In this document: positions 1 through 8,503 of the stretch, in pieces
How the letters are laid out: every line of letters begins with the position of its first letter
Numbering within the stretch: position 1 is the first letter of the stretch
Assembly (NCBI GenBank): GCA_020632295.1
Contig: JACKFU010000001.1
Location: 633,290 to 697,289, forward strand
Direction: 5' to 3'
DNA from: Candidatus Peribacteria bacterium
GTDB lineage: Bacteria > Patescibacteriota > Gracilibacteria > Peribacterales > Peribacteraceae
DNA: 64,000 bases
The notes under the pieces: generated by a model
Told to the model about the DNA's origin: nothing
Seen by the model: only the letters and a program-made list of their open reading frames with translations
Database searches by the model: none
Program-made: the position numbers and the translations under genes

Positions 1-1
1 C

Positions 2-397
2 CGTCATCTTAAGGAGATTACGCAGCAGATTGTGGATCTTACGACGGTGTCTCTCTCAGAGAGATCCCTCTTTGCAGAGCGTGAACGTGTAGCACTAGAT
101 CTTGTCGATCGCATTGTAGAGCTGAAGCGACTCCCAGTCGTCACCTTTGTTGCCGGAGGTATAGCAACTCCTGCAGATGCAGCATTGGTGATGGAACTTG
201 GCGCAGAAGGTGTGTTTGTTGGTTCGGGTATCTTCAAGTCCGAGAATCCCGCTCAGCGTGCAGAAGCTATCGTGAAAGCAACGACGTACTGGCAAGACTC
301 TGCAGTTCTTGCGGAGGTTTCTGAGGGGTTGGGGGAAGCAATGAGTGGAATTGAGATCGATCAACTTGAAGAGACACTTGCCGAAAGAGGATGGTAA
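2..397 (+). CDS. pdxS: Pyridoxal 5'-phosphate synthase lyase subunit PdxS, C-terminal part
   Basis: The gene enters from the left edge, so only about the last 131 residues are present. The fragment includes LPVVTFVAGGIATPADAA and ELGAEGVFVGSGIFKS, the glycine-rich phosphate-binding end of the PdxS (beta/alpha)8 barrel. In this family PdxS joins ribose 5-phosphate, glyceraldehyde 3-phosphate and ammonia to make PLP in the cytoplasm, with ammonia supplied by PdxT. The stop codon lies inside the start of pdxT (7-bp overlap), so the two subunits are translationally coupled. The reading frame is open to the window edge; an internal GTG at 32 is not the real start. Identification is firm. Confidence 0.95.
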   Translation, partial: RHLKEITQQIVDLTTVSLSERSLFAERERVALDLVDRIVELKRLPVVTFVAGGIATPADAALVMELGAEGVFVGSGIFKSENPAQRAEAIVKATTYWQDSAVLAEVSEGLGEAMSGIEIDQLEETLAERGW

Positions 398-942
398 AAA
401 CAGTTGGAGTTTTAGCATTGCAGGGGAACTTTGAAGAGCATGGAGCTGTGCTTGATATGCTCAATTTGAATAAAATTTTTGTTCGAACTTTAGCAGATCT
501 CCAAGCGGTCGATTGCCTTATCCTTCCTGGTGGTGAGAGCACGGTTATGATGAAGTTGCTCACAGAGTCGGGACTCGATGAGCAGATTAAGCAGCGTGTA
601 CTATCTGGTATGCCAGTTCTTGGTACGTGTGCTGGTGCTGTTCTTCTTTCGGACACTCATCTGAATCTGCTTGATATCTCTGTCGATCGCAATGCGTACG
701 GTTCGCAAGTTCATAGTTTCATAAAAGCCATTCATATTGGTGATGACGTTATTGATGTTTCGTTTATCCGTGCACCGATCATCACGAGAGTTGGACCATC
801 AGTTACTGTGCTTGCATCACATCAGCATCATCCTGTAGCTGTTCAGCAACATCATATTCTTGCGAGCACCTTTCATACAGAGCTAACCGGAGATACCATT
901 CTCCACACGCTGCTTGCTCATGTGCGTTTGAATAAGGTTTGA
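391..942 (+). CDS. pdxT: Pyridoxal 5'-phosphate synthase glutaminase subunit PdxT
   Basis: A 183-residue class I glutamine amidotransferase, the usual PdxT length. It hydrolyses glutamine and channels ammonia to PdxS. The oxyanion-strand motif LPGGES is at residues 45-50, the nucleophile elbow GTCAGA puts the catalytic Cys at 80, and FHTEL near the C-terminus supplies His162 and Glu164, so the triad is complete. The ATG overlaps the end of pdxS by 7 bp and is preceded by the purine-rich GAAAGAGG. The pair gives de novo vitamin B6 synthesis, which many ultrasmall CPR bacteria lack. The gene ends with TGA, evidence for the standard code. Confidence 0.96.
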   Translation: MVKTVGVLALQGNFEEHGAVLDMLNLNKIFVRTLADLQAVDCLILPGGESTVMMKLLTESGLDEQIKQRVLSGMPVLGTCAGAVLLSDTHLNLLDISVDRNAYGSQVHSFIKAIHIGDDVIDVSFIRAPIITRVGPSVTVLASHQHHPVAVQQHHILASTFHTELTGDTILHTLLAHVRLNKV

Positions 943-1014
943 GTTCATCAAAACTAGAATTTGTGGCAAATCTATTGCACAGTGTATTCCTAGTTTGACA
1001 TTCCACCCCTTCTT

Positions 1015-4000
1015 ATGAATGCAGCACGTCGATTGTTTATTTCCGTTGCGGTCGGGTCATCGTTTCTTATGCCCACTTCATCTTTTGCTCAAATATCTGT
1101 TGGTAGTATCGATTCATTCTTTGATATCTATCAGGATATTTCTCTACCAAAGGCGCCTGCTACACAATTTGATCATCCAGATTGTATAACTTGTGATGAC
1201 ATTGTGGACGCTATTATGGATACACAAGCAACATTGCAGCATCTCGGGGCAGAGGCAGATAAACTGCTTGCTCAGCATACAGTGTATCAGGGATTGATTC
1301 AGACGATGCAAGCAAGTCTTGCTTTGCTCGAGGCAGACCTCACTCGTATTCAGAGTGAAGATTTTGTTCGTGATGAAACCACCGGTGAAACTGAAACAGC
1401 GCGAAATCAGGCTGCTCGCAAAGCGTATAGAAATGATACCTATCAGCAATGGAAGGCTGGAGACATTAGTAGTGAAGAGAAGATGCAGCGCGATAGTCAC
1501 AGCTACGAAATGACAGAGTCAGAGCTTGCAAAGTGGTATAAGAATGCCAAGGCCGATACAGAGAGTGAAATCAAGACGATGAAAGAACAAATCGAGTCTA
1601 TGCAGGGGACTATTGATGATATTCTTGATGATCTTGAAGATGTTCTTGATGACATAGAGGCAGGCGACGCAACGCTCTCTCAGCTCTTAGATGCCCTCGA
1701 GGACTGTTGGAAGATGTGCATTGATGGGCCAGTGTCCCTCAATGACTTAGAGATTATGCCAGAGCCACTTCCGCCACTGCACGATGGCCCGTTTGGCAAA
1801 ATACAGGATTGGATATTTGGCATACCAGACATTGCGTTAGTACCACCTTCAGATCCATTCAATGTTGATTCATTCTTCGATATCTTTGTGGATATTCCAC
1901 TACCGGAAGCTACCTGTCCCTTCTGCGACCCTTTGCGCAACCAAATTGCTGCAATGCAAAAAGATGCTACTGCATTGCAAACACGCCTTACTGCTATGAA
2001 AGCAGATCTTACGCAGGCTAATAGAGGTCTTGCACAAGCGGAGCGAGAGCTTGCAACAGCACAGCAAGCGTGGGATCGCATGAATTCCGATGACTTTGTA
2101 ACAAACCATTCTACTGGAGTTACGGAGACCGCTCGCGATCAGGCGGCACGCAGAGAGTTCCGTAGAAATTCACACGATTACTCTCAAACGGGTTCAGACC
2201 TTACAGAGGCAGAACTTAATCGTTGGGCACAGAAGGCAGAAGCACGTCTTCAAGCGGAGCTTGCTGCTGCTAAGAAAATGGTCAATGCAGCACGAACCAA
2301 AACGAAGGGAATTCAGGATGCAATGCAGAATATTGCAGATCAACTGGCAGCATCTCAGAAAGCATTGAGTGCACGTATGGAGTCACTTGCTCAATGCGAA
2401 GCATCGTGTAAAAACATGGATGAGCTTAATCGCACCCTCGAGGATGTATCTGTCCTCACTCCACCAACGTCATTTGAGCCAAGTGGTTACTTCTGCAGTA
2501 TTCCAGTTATCCGTAGCGTGACCTGCGGCGAAGATGACAATGAGGGCTGGATGTGCAATACATTTAATTTGTTCTGTCCAGAAGAGGAATTTTTCATTGA
2601 TGATGCACTTGCCTGTATTACCGGTGCTTCATCCTCACTGTGTGATAGCATAGGAACAGAACCCCAGTTCTTTATTGAAGGTGCACTCGGCACGGAGTTT
2701 CCGCTGATTATTAGTGGTATGGACGGTGATATCAATGCGCTTCAGCATTGTCTTTCCAATGGCCCAGAAGATTGTACTGGTCTTGATTTCGGTCTCCCTG
2801 GAGAAGATATTCTCTTTGGAAACGATTTTCTTAATGCAGATCCTGGTGACTTTCACCTTGGTGTTCATGGGCCAAATGATGATGGTTTTTTACTCGGCGA
2901 TCCCATTGATTCTGATCTTATCAATGTAGGAGGCGGTAGCAATGACATTCTCTTTGGTGGGCCAGTAGCCCTCTCTGATGACCTTATTGGCCCGGGCGAT
3001 GACAGTATTCTTGGTGGCCCTCCGAGCGTCGATATTCTTGGTGACCCACCACCACAGTCTGAACCAAGTGTGGCAAATGATCCTCGTGCACGTCAGGTTG
3101 CGCAAGCAGCTGTAGATGCATACTTACAGAGGAATCCTCTGCAACCTTGCGAGAAGCTGGTCGTGTCAGTCTCGCGTGTTCGTATCGGAAAACGGGTTCG
3201 GTATACGGTCAAAATTACCCGTGATCGAGATGAGGCACTCTGTCCTAAACAGTGCACGAAAGATGGTGGCTTTGAAAACATGGCAGCTTGCCAATCTGCT
3301 TGTCCAGATCCTTCACGTTGTGGATACGATGGTGGTACCTGTTGGCTCTGCAACAGAGGAGACGAGAGCTCCTGCCAAAAGGATAATGGTTTTAACAGTA
3401 TGGAAGCATGTCGTGCAGGTTGTAACAACCCAGAGTCCTGTGGTTATGATGGTAGTCTGTGTTACGTTTGTGGTCTGTATGATGATGACGATAGGGATCT
3501 TTGTAAGGATGTTGAGTGTGATGATGGCGATGAATGTACAGAGGATGCATGCAATCCAGATACAGGGGAGTGTACTAATACTCCTATTGATGGATGTGGT
3601 GATCCAGAGTGTGGAAATGGTGTAGTAGAAGCTGGAGAGGAGTGTGAATCGAACGTTGATTGCAAGTTTGATCAACAGTGCAATCCAGAGTCATGCGCAT
3701 GTGAGCGTATGGAGATTATTTCCAATGCTAAGTGTCCAGACCTTTCCTACGCTACGCAAAATGAATGCAGACAGGCATGTAGTGGCTCTTGTCAGTACAA
3801 ACAGTATGAAGATATTTGGTGCTTCTTCTGCTACTCAGAAGATTTGTGGGGTGGCTCATCAAGTTCCAAGCGGTCGGTTGATGAACAATGTGACAGTCCA
3901 ATGAAGAAGAAAGCAGATTGTGAGCGTAGTTGTGATGGCAAGTGTCACAAGTCCTATACAACGATTAGCGGTCTTGAATGTTACGAGTGTCAGGAGGTAC

Positions 4001-4443
4001 AACCAGTGTGTGGAGATGGGACATTTATTGACGAGTGTCCAAGTTCGTGTAGCAGCGGATGCGATGTTGCTAGTTCTCAAAATGGGGTTACCTGTTATCA
4101 GTGCGCCCAGAGTTGTGAGGATGTTTGTTCGCAGAATGGTTATCATACTGAAGACTATGATCATAGCAGCGCTATTCTCTCAGAGCTGAATGGCTACAGC
4201 TGTGTTTCTGGTGCAAATATCAGCATTCAGACTGCGACAATTGGTAGTTGTCATTGTATTGGTGAGTACAGTTTGTCTGTAAACCAAACACCTCCAGTGT
4301 GTACAGGTACGCCATGTGGTGATGTCACTTGTAATAGTTCAGCATCATGTACCGATGGAGATACAACAATTACTGTGAACTGTAGCTGGGGAGGCTGGGA
4401 GAAAATAGGTAAAGAGCAGTTCCGCCCGAAGGTCGGCAACTAA
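1015..4443 (+). CDS. Large secreted Cys-rich protein with duplicated coiled-coil region
   Basis: I do not recognise a named family. The 1142-residue product starts with a signal peptide (about residues 1-25, ending SSFAQ). The N-terminal half is an internal duplication: two blocks open with DSFFDIYQDISLPKA and DSFFDIFVDIPLPEA, each followed by CxxC, a long coiled coil and a shared motif (SEDFVRDETTGETETA and SDDFVTNHSTGVTETA). A Gly/Asp-rich linker (about 600-690) leads to a Cys-rich C-terminal half with repeated motifs such as CGYDGGTCWLCN and CGYDGSLCYVC, and an Asp-rich stretch like disulfide-rich surface modules (DDGDECTEDACNPDTGECTN). It is probably exported and disulfide-bonded at the cell surface. 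The leader is pyrimidine-rich (CCACCCCTTCTT). It ends at a strong terminator. Confidence 0.85.
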   Translation: MNAARRLFISVAVGSSFLMPTSSFAQISVGSIDSFFDIYQDISLPKAPATQFDHPDCITCDDIVDAIMDTQATLQHLGAEADKLLAQHTVYQGLIQTMQASLALLEADLTRIQSEDFVRDETTGETETARNQAARKAYRNDTYQQWKAGDISSEEKMQRDSHSYEMTESELAKWYKNAKADTESEIKTMKEQIESMQGTIDDILDDLEDVLDDIEAGDATLSQLLDALEDCWKMCIDGPVSLNDLEIMPEPLPPLHDGPFGKIQDWIFGIPDIALVPPSDPFNVDSFFDIFVDIPLPEATCPFCDPLRNQIAAMQKDATALQTRLTAMKADLTQANRGLAQAERELATAQQAWDRMNSDDFVTNHSTGVTETARDQAARREFRRNSHDYSQTGSDLTEAELNRWAQKAEARLQAELAAAKKMVNAARTKTKGIQDAMQNIADQLAASQKALSARMESLAQCEASCKNMDELNRTLEDVSVLTPPTSFEPSGYFCSIPVIRSVTCGEDDNEGWMCNTFNLFCPEEEFFIDDALACITGASSSLCDSIGTEPQFFIEGALGTEFPLIISGMDGDINALQHCLSNGPEDCTGLDFGLPGEDILFGNDFLNADPGDFHLGVHGPNDDGFLLGDPIDSDLINVGGGSNDILFGGPVALSDDLIGPGDDSILGGPPSVDILGDPPPQSEPSVANDPRARQVAQAAVDAYLQRNPLQPCEKLVVSVSRVRIGKRVRYTVKITRDRDEALCPKQCTKDGGFENMAACQSACPDPSRCGYDGGTCWLCNRGDESSCQKDNGFNSMEACRAGCNNPESCGYDGSLCYVCGLYDDDDRDLCKDVECDDGDECTEDACNPDTGECTNTPIDGCGDPECGNGVVEAGEECESNVDCKFDQQCNPESCACERMEIISNAKCPDLSYATQNECRQACSGSCQYKQYEDIWCFFCYSEDLWGGSSSSKRSVDEQCDSPMKKKADCERSCDGKCHKSYTTISGLECYECQEVQPVCGDGTFIDECPSSCSSGCDVASSQNGVTCYQCAQSCEDVCSQNGYHTEDYDHSSAILSELNGYSCVSGANISIQTATIGSCHCIGEYSLSVNQTPPVCTGTPCGDVTCNSSASCTDGDTTITVNCSWGGWEKIGKEQFRPKVGN

Positions 4444-4451
4444 GCAATACT

Positions 4452-4481
4452 AAAAAAAGGCCCCGCATGCGGGGCCTTTTT
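4452..4481. terminator. Bidirectional intrinsic terminator
   Basis: A perfect palindrome, GGCCCCGCATGCGGGGCC, is flanked by seven A on the left and five T on the right. It can end transcription of the Cys-rich gene on the plus strand and of the histone-like gene on the minus strand. It is one of few clear terminators in the window, since most convergent genes overlap. Confidence 0.93.
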
Positions 4482-4489
4482 CAAACTAC

Positions 4490-4630
4490 TTATTTCTTGC
4501 GCTTTGCCGGCTTCTTCTTTGCAACTGCCTTCTTTACTGTCTTTTTCTTGGCAGCCTTTTTTGCTGGAGCTTTCTTCACTGTCTTTTTCTTAGCTGGAGC
4601 TTTCTTGGCAGCCTTCTTTTTTACTGGCAT
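4490..4630 (-). CDS. Lys/Ala-rich histone-like basic peptide
   Basis: A 46-residue protein made almost only of Lys, Ala, Pro, Thr and Val, built from repeats such as KKAPAKK and KKTVKKA and ending KPAKRKK. It resembles the tails of bacterial histone H1-like (HctA/AlgP-type) proteins, so DNA or RNA condensation by charge is the likely role; this is composition-based inference. I chose the ATG of MPVKKKAAKK at 4630 because upstream codons encode unrelated hydrophobic residues. No Shine-Dalgarno is visible; the leader is CCTTCCCCACTCATGTC. It stands alone between a terminator and the symporter gene. Confidence 0.8.
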   Translation of the reverse strand: MPVKKKAAKKAPAKKKTVKKAPAKKAAKKKTVKKAVAKKKPAKRKK

Positions 4631-4741
4631 GACATGAGTGGGGAAGGAATAAGATGAGCAAATTATCGTCAGAAATTTTTTGTACACAAGAGGCAATAGA
4701 AAAATCCTCTTGCCCGAGGAATAAAAAGAGTTCAGATCGTT

Positions 4742-6037
4742 CTATTTTTTTGTGCCAAAAATAACACATGCCGTAAGGTCACCGGTGACATTTACTGCTG
4801 TCCGACACATATCAAGCAAACGATCGACGCCAAGAATAAGCCCATGTGCACCTGTTGGAATGCCGAGGTTGCTTGCGACGGTCATGAGAATAGCGACCCC
4901 TACACCTGGTGTTCCGGGTGATCCAATGGAGGAAGCAATAAGTGTAATAACAATAAGAACCATTTGTGCAAGAGTGAGTGCCATACCTGCACTTTGCGCC
5001 ATAAAGATAATCGCAATGGATTGATAAATCGCCGTACCATCCATATTGATGGTTGTCCCAAGGGGAATAATGACTTCACTAATCGATGGATCGATACCGA
5101 GATTCTCCTCTGCAGTTTTAATGGAGACAGGCATGACAGCAGCGGAGCTCGATGTAGAGAATGCGAGTAGCTGTACTCCAGTGACGCTGGAAGCAAATTC
5201 CAATGGTCGTCGCTTGGTAAACATCATGATGAGGAGGTGGTACATCATCATAACAAGCATGAGTCCTAATAAGACCGTCAGAATGTACATGCTCATGCCA
5301 AGGAGTACAGAAAGACCTGTCTCAGCTGCCATACGTGCAGTGAGTCCAAAGACAGCAAGTGGGGCGAGATGCATAGCCCACTTTACGATGGTCATAAAGA
5401 TATTGAGCAGGTCATCAATAATACTCAGGAGATGTTTTATAGTGCGAGTTGGCTGCATAGCAAACGCTAGTCCGAGGAGGAGAGAGAAGACAACCGTTCC
5501 AAACATTTCACCATCAATAGCAGAAGACAGTGGGTTTTCTGGTAAAATATTTATAAACGTTTCTGGAAGCCTTCCGACAATGTTTCCTTTTGCTATTACA
5601 TTGAGCGCTCCAGTATGAGGAATCACAGATTGTTCAATGTGTACATAGGATCCCGGGTGAAGCACACTCGCAAGGCCTATTCCAATAATGCAAGAAAGCG
5701 CTGTAGTACACAGAAGATAGATAAGGAACCGAGGACCAATGTTTTTGAGTTGTTTGAGGTTGGCACCTCCAAGACCGCGAATAATTGAGAAGAAAACCAG
5801 AGGAATCAGTACCATTTTTATCAGTCGTAAAAAGAGTTCACCAGGGAGTGCGAGCCACTCGGCAAGTATTTTTGATAGCTGAGGATCTATGAGTTTTAGG
5901 TCTGGACCAAGCGCAATACCAATAGCAGTACCACATGCCATACCTACGAGTACCTGTAGCCAAAGTCTTCCATGTATATGCCGCTCAAGCGTGTGGGCAA
6001 GAGCGCCGATGGATCGTTTTCCATCTACGAAAAGCAT
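4742..6037 (-). CDS. Dicarboxylate/amino acid:cation symporter (DAACS family)
   Basis: A 431-residue integral membrane transporter of the GltPh/GltP/DctA fold. The Ser-rich re-entrant hairpin STSSSAAVMPVS, the NMDGTAIYQ motif and GSPGTPGVGVA, the residues that bind substrate and coupling cations in this family, are all present, as are the eight expected hydrophobic segments. It should import glutamate, aspartate or C4-dicarboxylates with Na+ or H+; substrate choice cannot be read safely. The start codon directly abuts the stop of the upstream DUF2231-like gene, so the two form an operon. Confidence 0.94.
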   Translation of the reverse strand: MLFVDGKRSIGALAHTLERHIHGRLWLQVLVGMACGTAIGIALGPDLKLIDPQLSKILAEWLALPGELFLRLIKMVLIPLVFFSIIRGLGGANLKQLKNIGPRFLIYLLCTTALSCIIGIGLASVLHPGSYVHIEQSVIPHTGALNVIAKGNIVGRLPETFINILPENPLSSAIDGEMFGTVVFSLLLGLAFAMQPTRTIKHLLSIIDDLLNIFMTIVKWAMHLAPLAVFGLTARMAAETGLSVLLGMSMYILTVLLGLMLVMMMYHLLIMMFTKRRPLEFASSVTGVQLLAFSTSSSAAVMPVSIKTAEENLGIDPSISEVIIPLGTTINMDGTAIYQSIAIIFMAQSAGMALTLAQMVLIVITLIASSIGSPGTPGVGVAILMTVASNLGIPTGAHGLILGVDRLLDMCRTAVNVTGDLTACVIFGTKK

Positions 6038-6553
6038 CTAAAAAAGCAGCTTGTACACAAGCTGGGTGATGAAATCAAAATCCGGACCATAGACAAGCAT
6101 CGCTCCGAGTGCTCCTGTAAGGCCTAGTGTTAAAAATCCGAGTGCGGCAAGCATTGGGGCAAGTACACTACCGAGGATGCGTTCAGCAATTCTTCGTGCG
6201 ATTGCAACGGGCTTTGCAAGTTTTTCGTGCGGAGATCCAAGCAGTGCTGTGTGGGTCTCCAGCCAATAGAGTACGTAGCATGCTGCAAGAATTGCGTAGA
6301 TCCATGTTGTGACAACTCCCATTAATGAATGTACCTCAAGAATGCGACGTAGCTCTCCAACGCCGTGAAATTGGTGTTCGGCACCTTCTCCTGTTGAGAG
6401 GCTCATAAATGCACCAATCGCTCCTGTTATTACTAAGACTGCCCGCACTGTTACCCAGTGTGAGTTTTTGGTAAACACTTTTATCACTTCAAGTAGACTG
6501 TAGAGAGTAAGCAGTGCTATTGGAAAGTGTACAAAGAGGGGATGTAGATCCAT
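6038..6553 (-). CDS. DUF2231-like membrane protein
   Basis: About 171 residues with four predicted membrane helices. The start MDLHPLFVHFPIALLTL matches the opening of DUF2231 proteins, where His residues near the first helix hint at metal or haem contact; the function is unknown. I used this ATG rather than one 45 bases upstream because the motif normally begins the protein and the upstream stretch would crowd the divergent mscL promoter. Its TAG stop touches the symporter ATG. Confidence 0.75.
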   Translation of the reverse strand: MDLHPLFVHFPIALLTLYSLLEVIKVFTKNSHWVTVRAVLVITGAIGAFMSLSTGEGAEHQFHGVGELRRILEVHSLMGVVTTWIYAILAACYVLYWLETHTALLGSPHEKLAKPVAIARRIAERILGSVLAPMLAALGFLTLGLTGALGAMLVYGPDFDFITQLVYKLLF

Positions 6554-6619
6554 AGGCAGCAGTATACCATTTTCTGTAGATGAGTGATATATTTTCATTA
6601 TTCTCTTCCCTTCTTGCTT

Positions 6620-6988
6620 ATGTTTAAAGAATTTAAAGAATTTGCCATGCGTGGCAATGTTGTAGATATGGCAGTTGGTATTATTATCGGTGCTGCATTT
6701 GGTAAAATTGTTTCTTCGTTAGTACAGGATATTATCCTGCCTATTATTGGGTCATTTGGACGATTTGACTTTACTGCACTACATCTTACGATTGGCGAAT
6801 CAGTTATTGCTTATGGCAACTTCATTCAAACGGTTGTTGATTTTCTCATTGTTGCATTTTCCATTTTTATTGTCGTTCGTCAGATGAATCGCCTTAAGAA
6901 GCGTGAAGAAGCCCCAAAGAAAGCAGCGCCACCACGGCAGGAAGTTTTGCTTGAAGAAATTCGTGATCTTCTCAAAAAGAAGAAGTAG
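6620..6988 (+). CDS. mscL: Large-conductance mechanosensitive channel
   Basis: A 122-residue MscL. It has the N-terminal amphipathic helix (MFKEFKEFAMRGNVVDMAVG), TM1 with the Gly/Ala-rich pore-lining stretch IIIGAAFGKIVSSLV, a periplasmic loop, TM2 and a charged C-terminal bundle ending LKKKK. It forms a pentameric emergency valve that vents solutes during hypo-osmotic shock. The start is chosen by homology to the canonical N-terminus. The leader TTCTCTTCCCTTCTTGCTT is almost all pyrimidine, with a possible -10 (TATATT) upstream. The 3' end overlaps the convergent gene by 17 bp. Confidence 0.96.
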   Translation: MFKEFKEFAMRGNVVDMAVGIIIGAAFGKIVSSLVQDIILPIIGSFGRFDFTALHLTIGESVIAYGNFIQTVVDFLIVAFSIFIVVRQMNRLKKREEAPKKAAPPRQEVLLEEIRDLLKKKK

Positions 6989-7316
6989 TGCCAGTTAGAA
7001 TGGTGGCAGCAAGTGCTGTAGCCAGAAGTATTCCCAACCACAGTGCACTCCAGAGAAGAACAGCGATAGATCGTCGCGCGTTTTTCTCAAAGAGGAGAAT
7101 AAGAGGATACCCAAGCATCGTACTTCCACAGATGAGAGCGGAGAAGACAAAGGTTGTTAAGAATAATGCCATTCCGACAAATGGGTTTGGAAATGGCTTT
7201 TCGCCCATGGTACTTACCATCGTCTGGATGACAGTCACAAAACAAAGAATGTAGGTAACAAGTGCGAGTACTTGCCCCAGCGCTATTTTCCAAGGGGGGA
7301 CCGTTTGGAGTGTCAT
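6972..7316 (-). CDS. Small three-helix membrane protein, function unknown
   Basis: A 114-residue protein with three or four hydrophobic segments (residues about 8-30, 45-72, 84-106) and a short polar end. I do not recognise a family. Its ATG overlaps the TGA of the upstream monooxygenase-fold gene in an ATGA junction, so the two are probably cotranslated. Its last five codons overlap the 3' end of mscL on the other strand. Confidence 0.7.
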   Translation of the reverse strand: MTLQTVPPWKIALGQVLALVTYILCFVTVIQTMVSTMGEKPFPNPFVGMALFLTTFVFSALICGSTMLGYPLILLFEKNARRSIAVLLWSALWLGILLATALAATILTGTTSSF

Positions 7317-7618
7317 ACCTGGTTAGAGTGAAAGAGTTCAGTTCCGTTTTGCGATGAAATTGATGTGGTGTCATAGCACGTAAACCATGTGCTATCGGTT
7401 GGAATCTCTGTCATGTTCTTCTCTGCATTTTTCGCAGAGTCTTTCGAATCCCATTGAACAATATCCACATAGTCCCCGTTTTCTAATTTGTTAATTTGCC
7501 AAGACACAAACCCTGGTTGGTTTTGCATCCAAGATGTCAGTATTTCTCGTGCTGCCTCTCGTAATGTTTCCTCTGTAATGCCACTGGCCAGCTTATACTG
7601 GATAATGTCTGTGTACAT
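7313..7618 (-). CDS. ABM-like dimeric alpha/beta barrel protein
   Basis: A 101-residue protein. MYTDIIQYKLASGITEETLREAAREI followed by QPGFVSWQINKLENGDYVDIVQWDS has the beta-alpha-beta-beta layout of antibiotic-biosynthesis-monooxygenase-like (dimeric alpha/beta barrel) small proteins; the enzymatic role is unknown. The ATG at 7618 lies 6 nt from a -10-like TACACT, and a TTGAAA -35 sits 16 bp further up, so the mRNA may be leaderless. It lies at the downstream end of the tRNA-Gly accessory array and is followed by a coupled membrane protein gene. Confidence 0.65.
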   Translation of the reverse strand: MYTDIIQYKLASGITEETLREAAREILTSWMQNQPGFVSWQINKLENGDYVDIVQWDSKDSAKNAEKNMTEIPTDSTWFTCYDTTSISSQNGTELFHSNQV

Positions 7619-7624
7619 GCGTAC

Positions 7625-7652
7625 AGTGTATTGTTTCTTGCGGTAATTTCAA
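7625..7652 (-). promoter_or_regulatory. Leaderless promoter of the ABM-like gene
   Basis: Reading the minus strand: TTGAAA (7652-7647), 16-bp spacer, TACACT (7630-7625), then six bases to the ATG at 7618. The expected transcription start is at or next to the start codon. Confidence 0.55.
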
Positions 7653-7656
7653 TGGT

Positions 7657-7728
7657 GTACTTCGTGGAGCGGGTGGCTGAATGGTATTACAATTTTAGCA
7701 ATATCTACCTAGGAGTTTGTGTCCATGA
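7657..7728 (-). repeat. Array repeat copy R1, ending in tRNA-Gly-like 3' terminus
   Basis: First of three similar ~65-bp blocks. On the minus strand it reads CATGGACACAAACTCCTAG, a variable stretch, AATTGTAATACCATTCAGCC and then ACCCGCTCCA, which equals the last ten bases of tRNA-Gly(TCC) including CCA. It lies just downstream of the PPOX gene and just upstream of the promoter of the ABM-like gene. CGAAGTAC follows the CCA, as in copy R2. Confidence 0.8.
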
Positions 7729-7739
7729 GAGAACTCTTC

Positions 7740-8222
7740 TTACAACGGCAGTGGAACTTCAATTCTCATATCTGTTGTTTTTTCTGTTACTTGTTTTTCG
7801 CTTAAATTATTGAGCCACATTCTTTTAGGAGTGGCTTTGAAAACTCTTTTTACAGCATTTCCCACATGGTCAATTAATTCGTACGTCCTATTGTTACTAT
7901 GAAAATGTTGTAATGCTTCTGATGCCATTTGCTCATCGTCAATCTGCTCGGCGCTTGCTTGAACATAGACTCCTCGACGATGGTTGTCTCCCCTTTGTCT
8001 TTTTGAGTCAAAGATGGTTATAAATGCCCTACGGTTATTTCTAATGTTTTGTGAATGTTGAGCTTCAACCCATGAAATCCAATAAAAATTGTAGTCTTCA
8101 TCATGAAATGCTGTAACTGGGCTGCCCCACGGCTCTCCATCGGCATCAGCAGTTGATATTGTTACGTACTCAAGCCCATCAATTATCTCTTTTGCTCTTG
8201 ATTGCAGTTTACTAGACATCAT
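7740..8222 (-). CDS. Pyridoxamine 5'-phosphate oxidase-like flavin/haem-binding protein
   Basis: About 160 residues with the split-barrel fold of the PPOX/general stress protein 26 family. Signs are VTISTADADGEPWGSPVTAFHDEDYNFYW, RNNRRAFITIFDS and GVYVQASAEQI, which match the barrel strands that carry FMN, F420 or haem in relatives. The exact cofactor and substrate cannot be told. Two adjacent ATG codons (8222 and 8219) lie right after a consensus promoter, so a leaderless mRNA is expected and an earlier in-frame ATG at 8243 is excluded because it precedes the transcription start. Repeat R1 begins just after its stop. Confidence 0.82.
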   Translation of the reverse strand: MMSSKLQSRAKEIIDGLEYVTISTADADGEPWGSPVTAFHDEDYNFYWISWVEAQHSQNIRNNRRAFITIFDSKRQRGDNHRRGVYVQASAEQIDDEQMASEALQHFHSNNRTYELIDHVGNAVKRVFKATPKRMWLNNLSEKQVTEKTTDMRIEVPLPL

Positions 8223-8226
8223 TTGA

Positions 8227-8254
8227 ATTATACTTAATGTCACTCAGGTGTCAA
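8227..8254 (-). promoter_or_regulatory. Consensus leaderless promoter of the PPOX gene
   Basis: The minus strand reads TTGACA (8254-8249), a 16-bp spacer, TATAAT (8232-8227), then TCAA and ATGATG. Both hexamers are perfect. The gap is too short for any leader, so transcription probably begins at one of the two ATG codons. Confidence 0.85.
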
Positions 8255-8270
8255 TGATGCGCTTGCAAAT

Positions 8271-8503
8271 AAAAGCCGCAGTAGTAGATCTCGTGCTGCG
8301 CACTCGATCACTACACGGCACTCAGTACTGCTTATGCCAGTTATTCGATTCTAGAGGGCTGTGCCACGAAGTCTGCGAGCGCAGCGGAATACTAAGAAAA
8401 GCCGCAGTAGTAGATCTCGTGCTGCGCACTCGATCACTACACGGCACTCAGTACTGCTTATGCTAGTTATTCGATTCTAGAGGGCTGTGCCACGAAGTCT
8501 GCG
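8271..8503. repeat. Tandem direct repeat, two 107-bp copies at 126-bp period
   Basis: Copy A spans 8271-8377 and copy B 8397-8503, identical except for one base (GCCAG against GCTAG). They are separated by 19 bp. No protein can be supported here; a frame open across the repeat simply repeats the same peptide. Each copy ends in CCACGAAGTCTGCG, the left arm of a hairpin whose right arm is intact only after copy B. The stretch 8244-8608 otherwise holds the PPOX promoter and repeat R2, and no gene. Confidence 0.95.

Noticed and set aside
7313..7618. Toxin-antitoxin pair of the ABM-like and membrane protein genes
   Set aside because: The first has an enzyme-type barrel pattern and the second is a multi-helix membrane protein; overlap alone is common in this genome.
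8248..8466. 72-codon frame across the 107-bp repeats
   Set aside because: The peptide repeats itself with the DNA repeat, has no promoter or ribosome site, and starts in the PPOX promoter.
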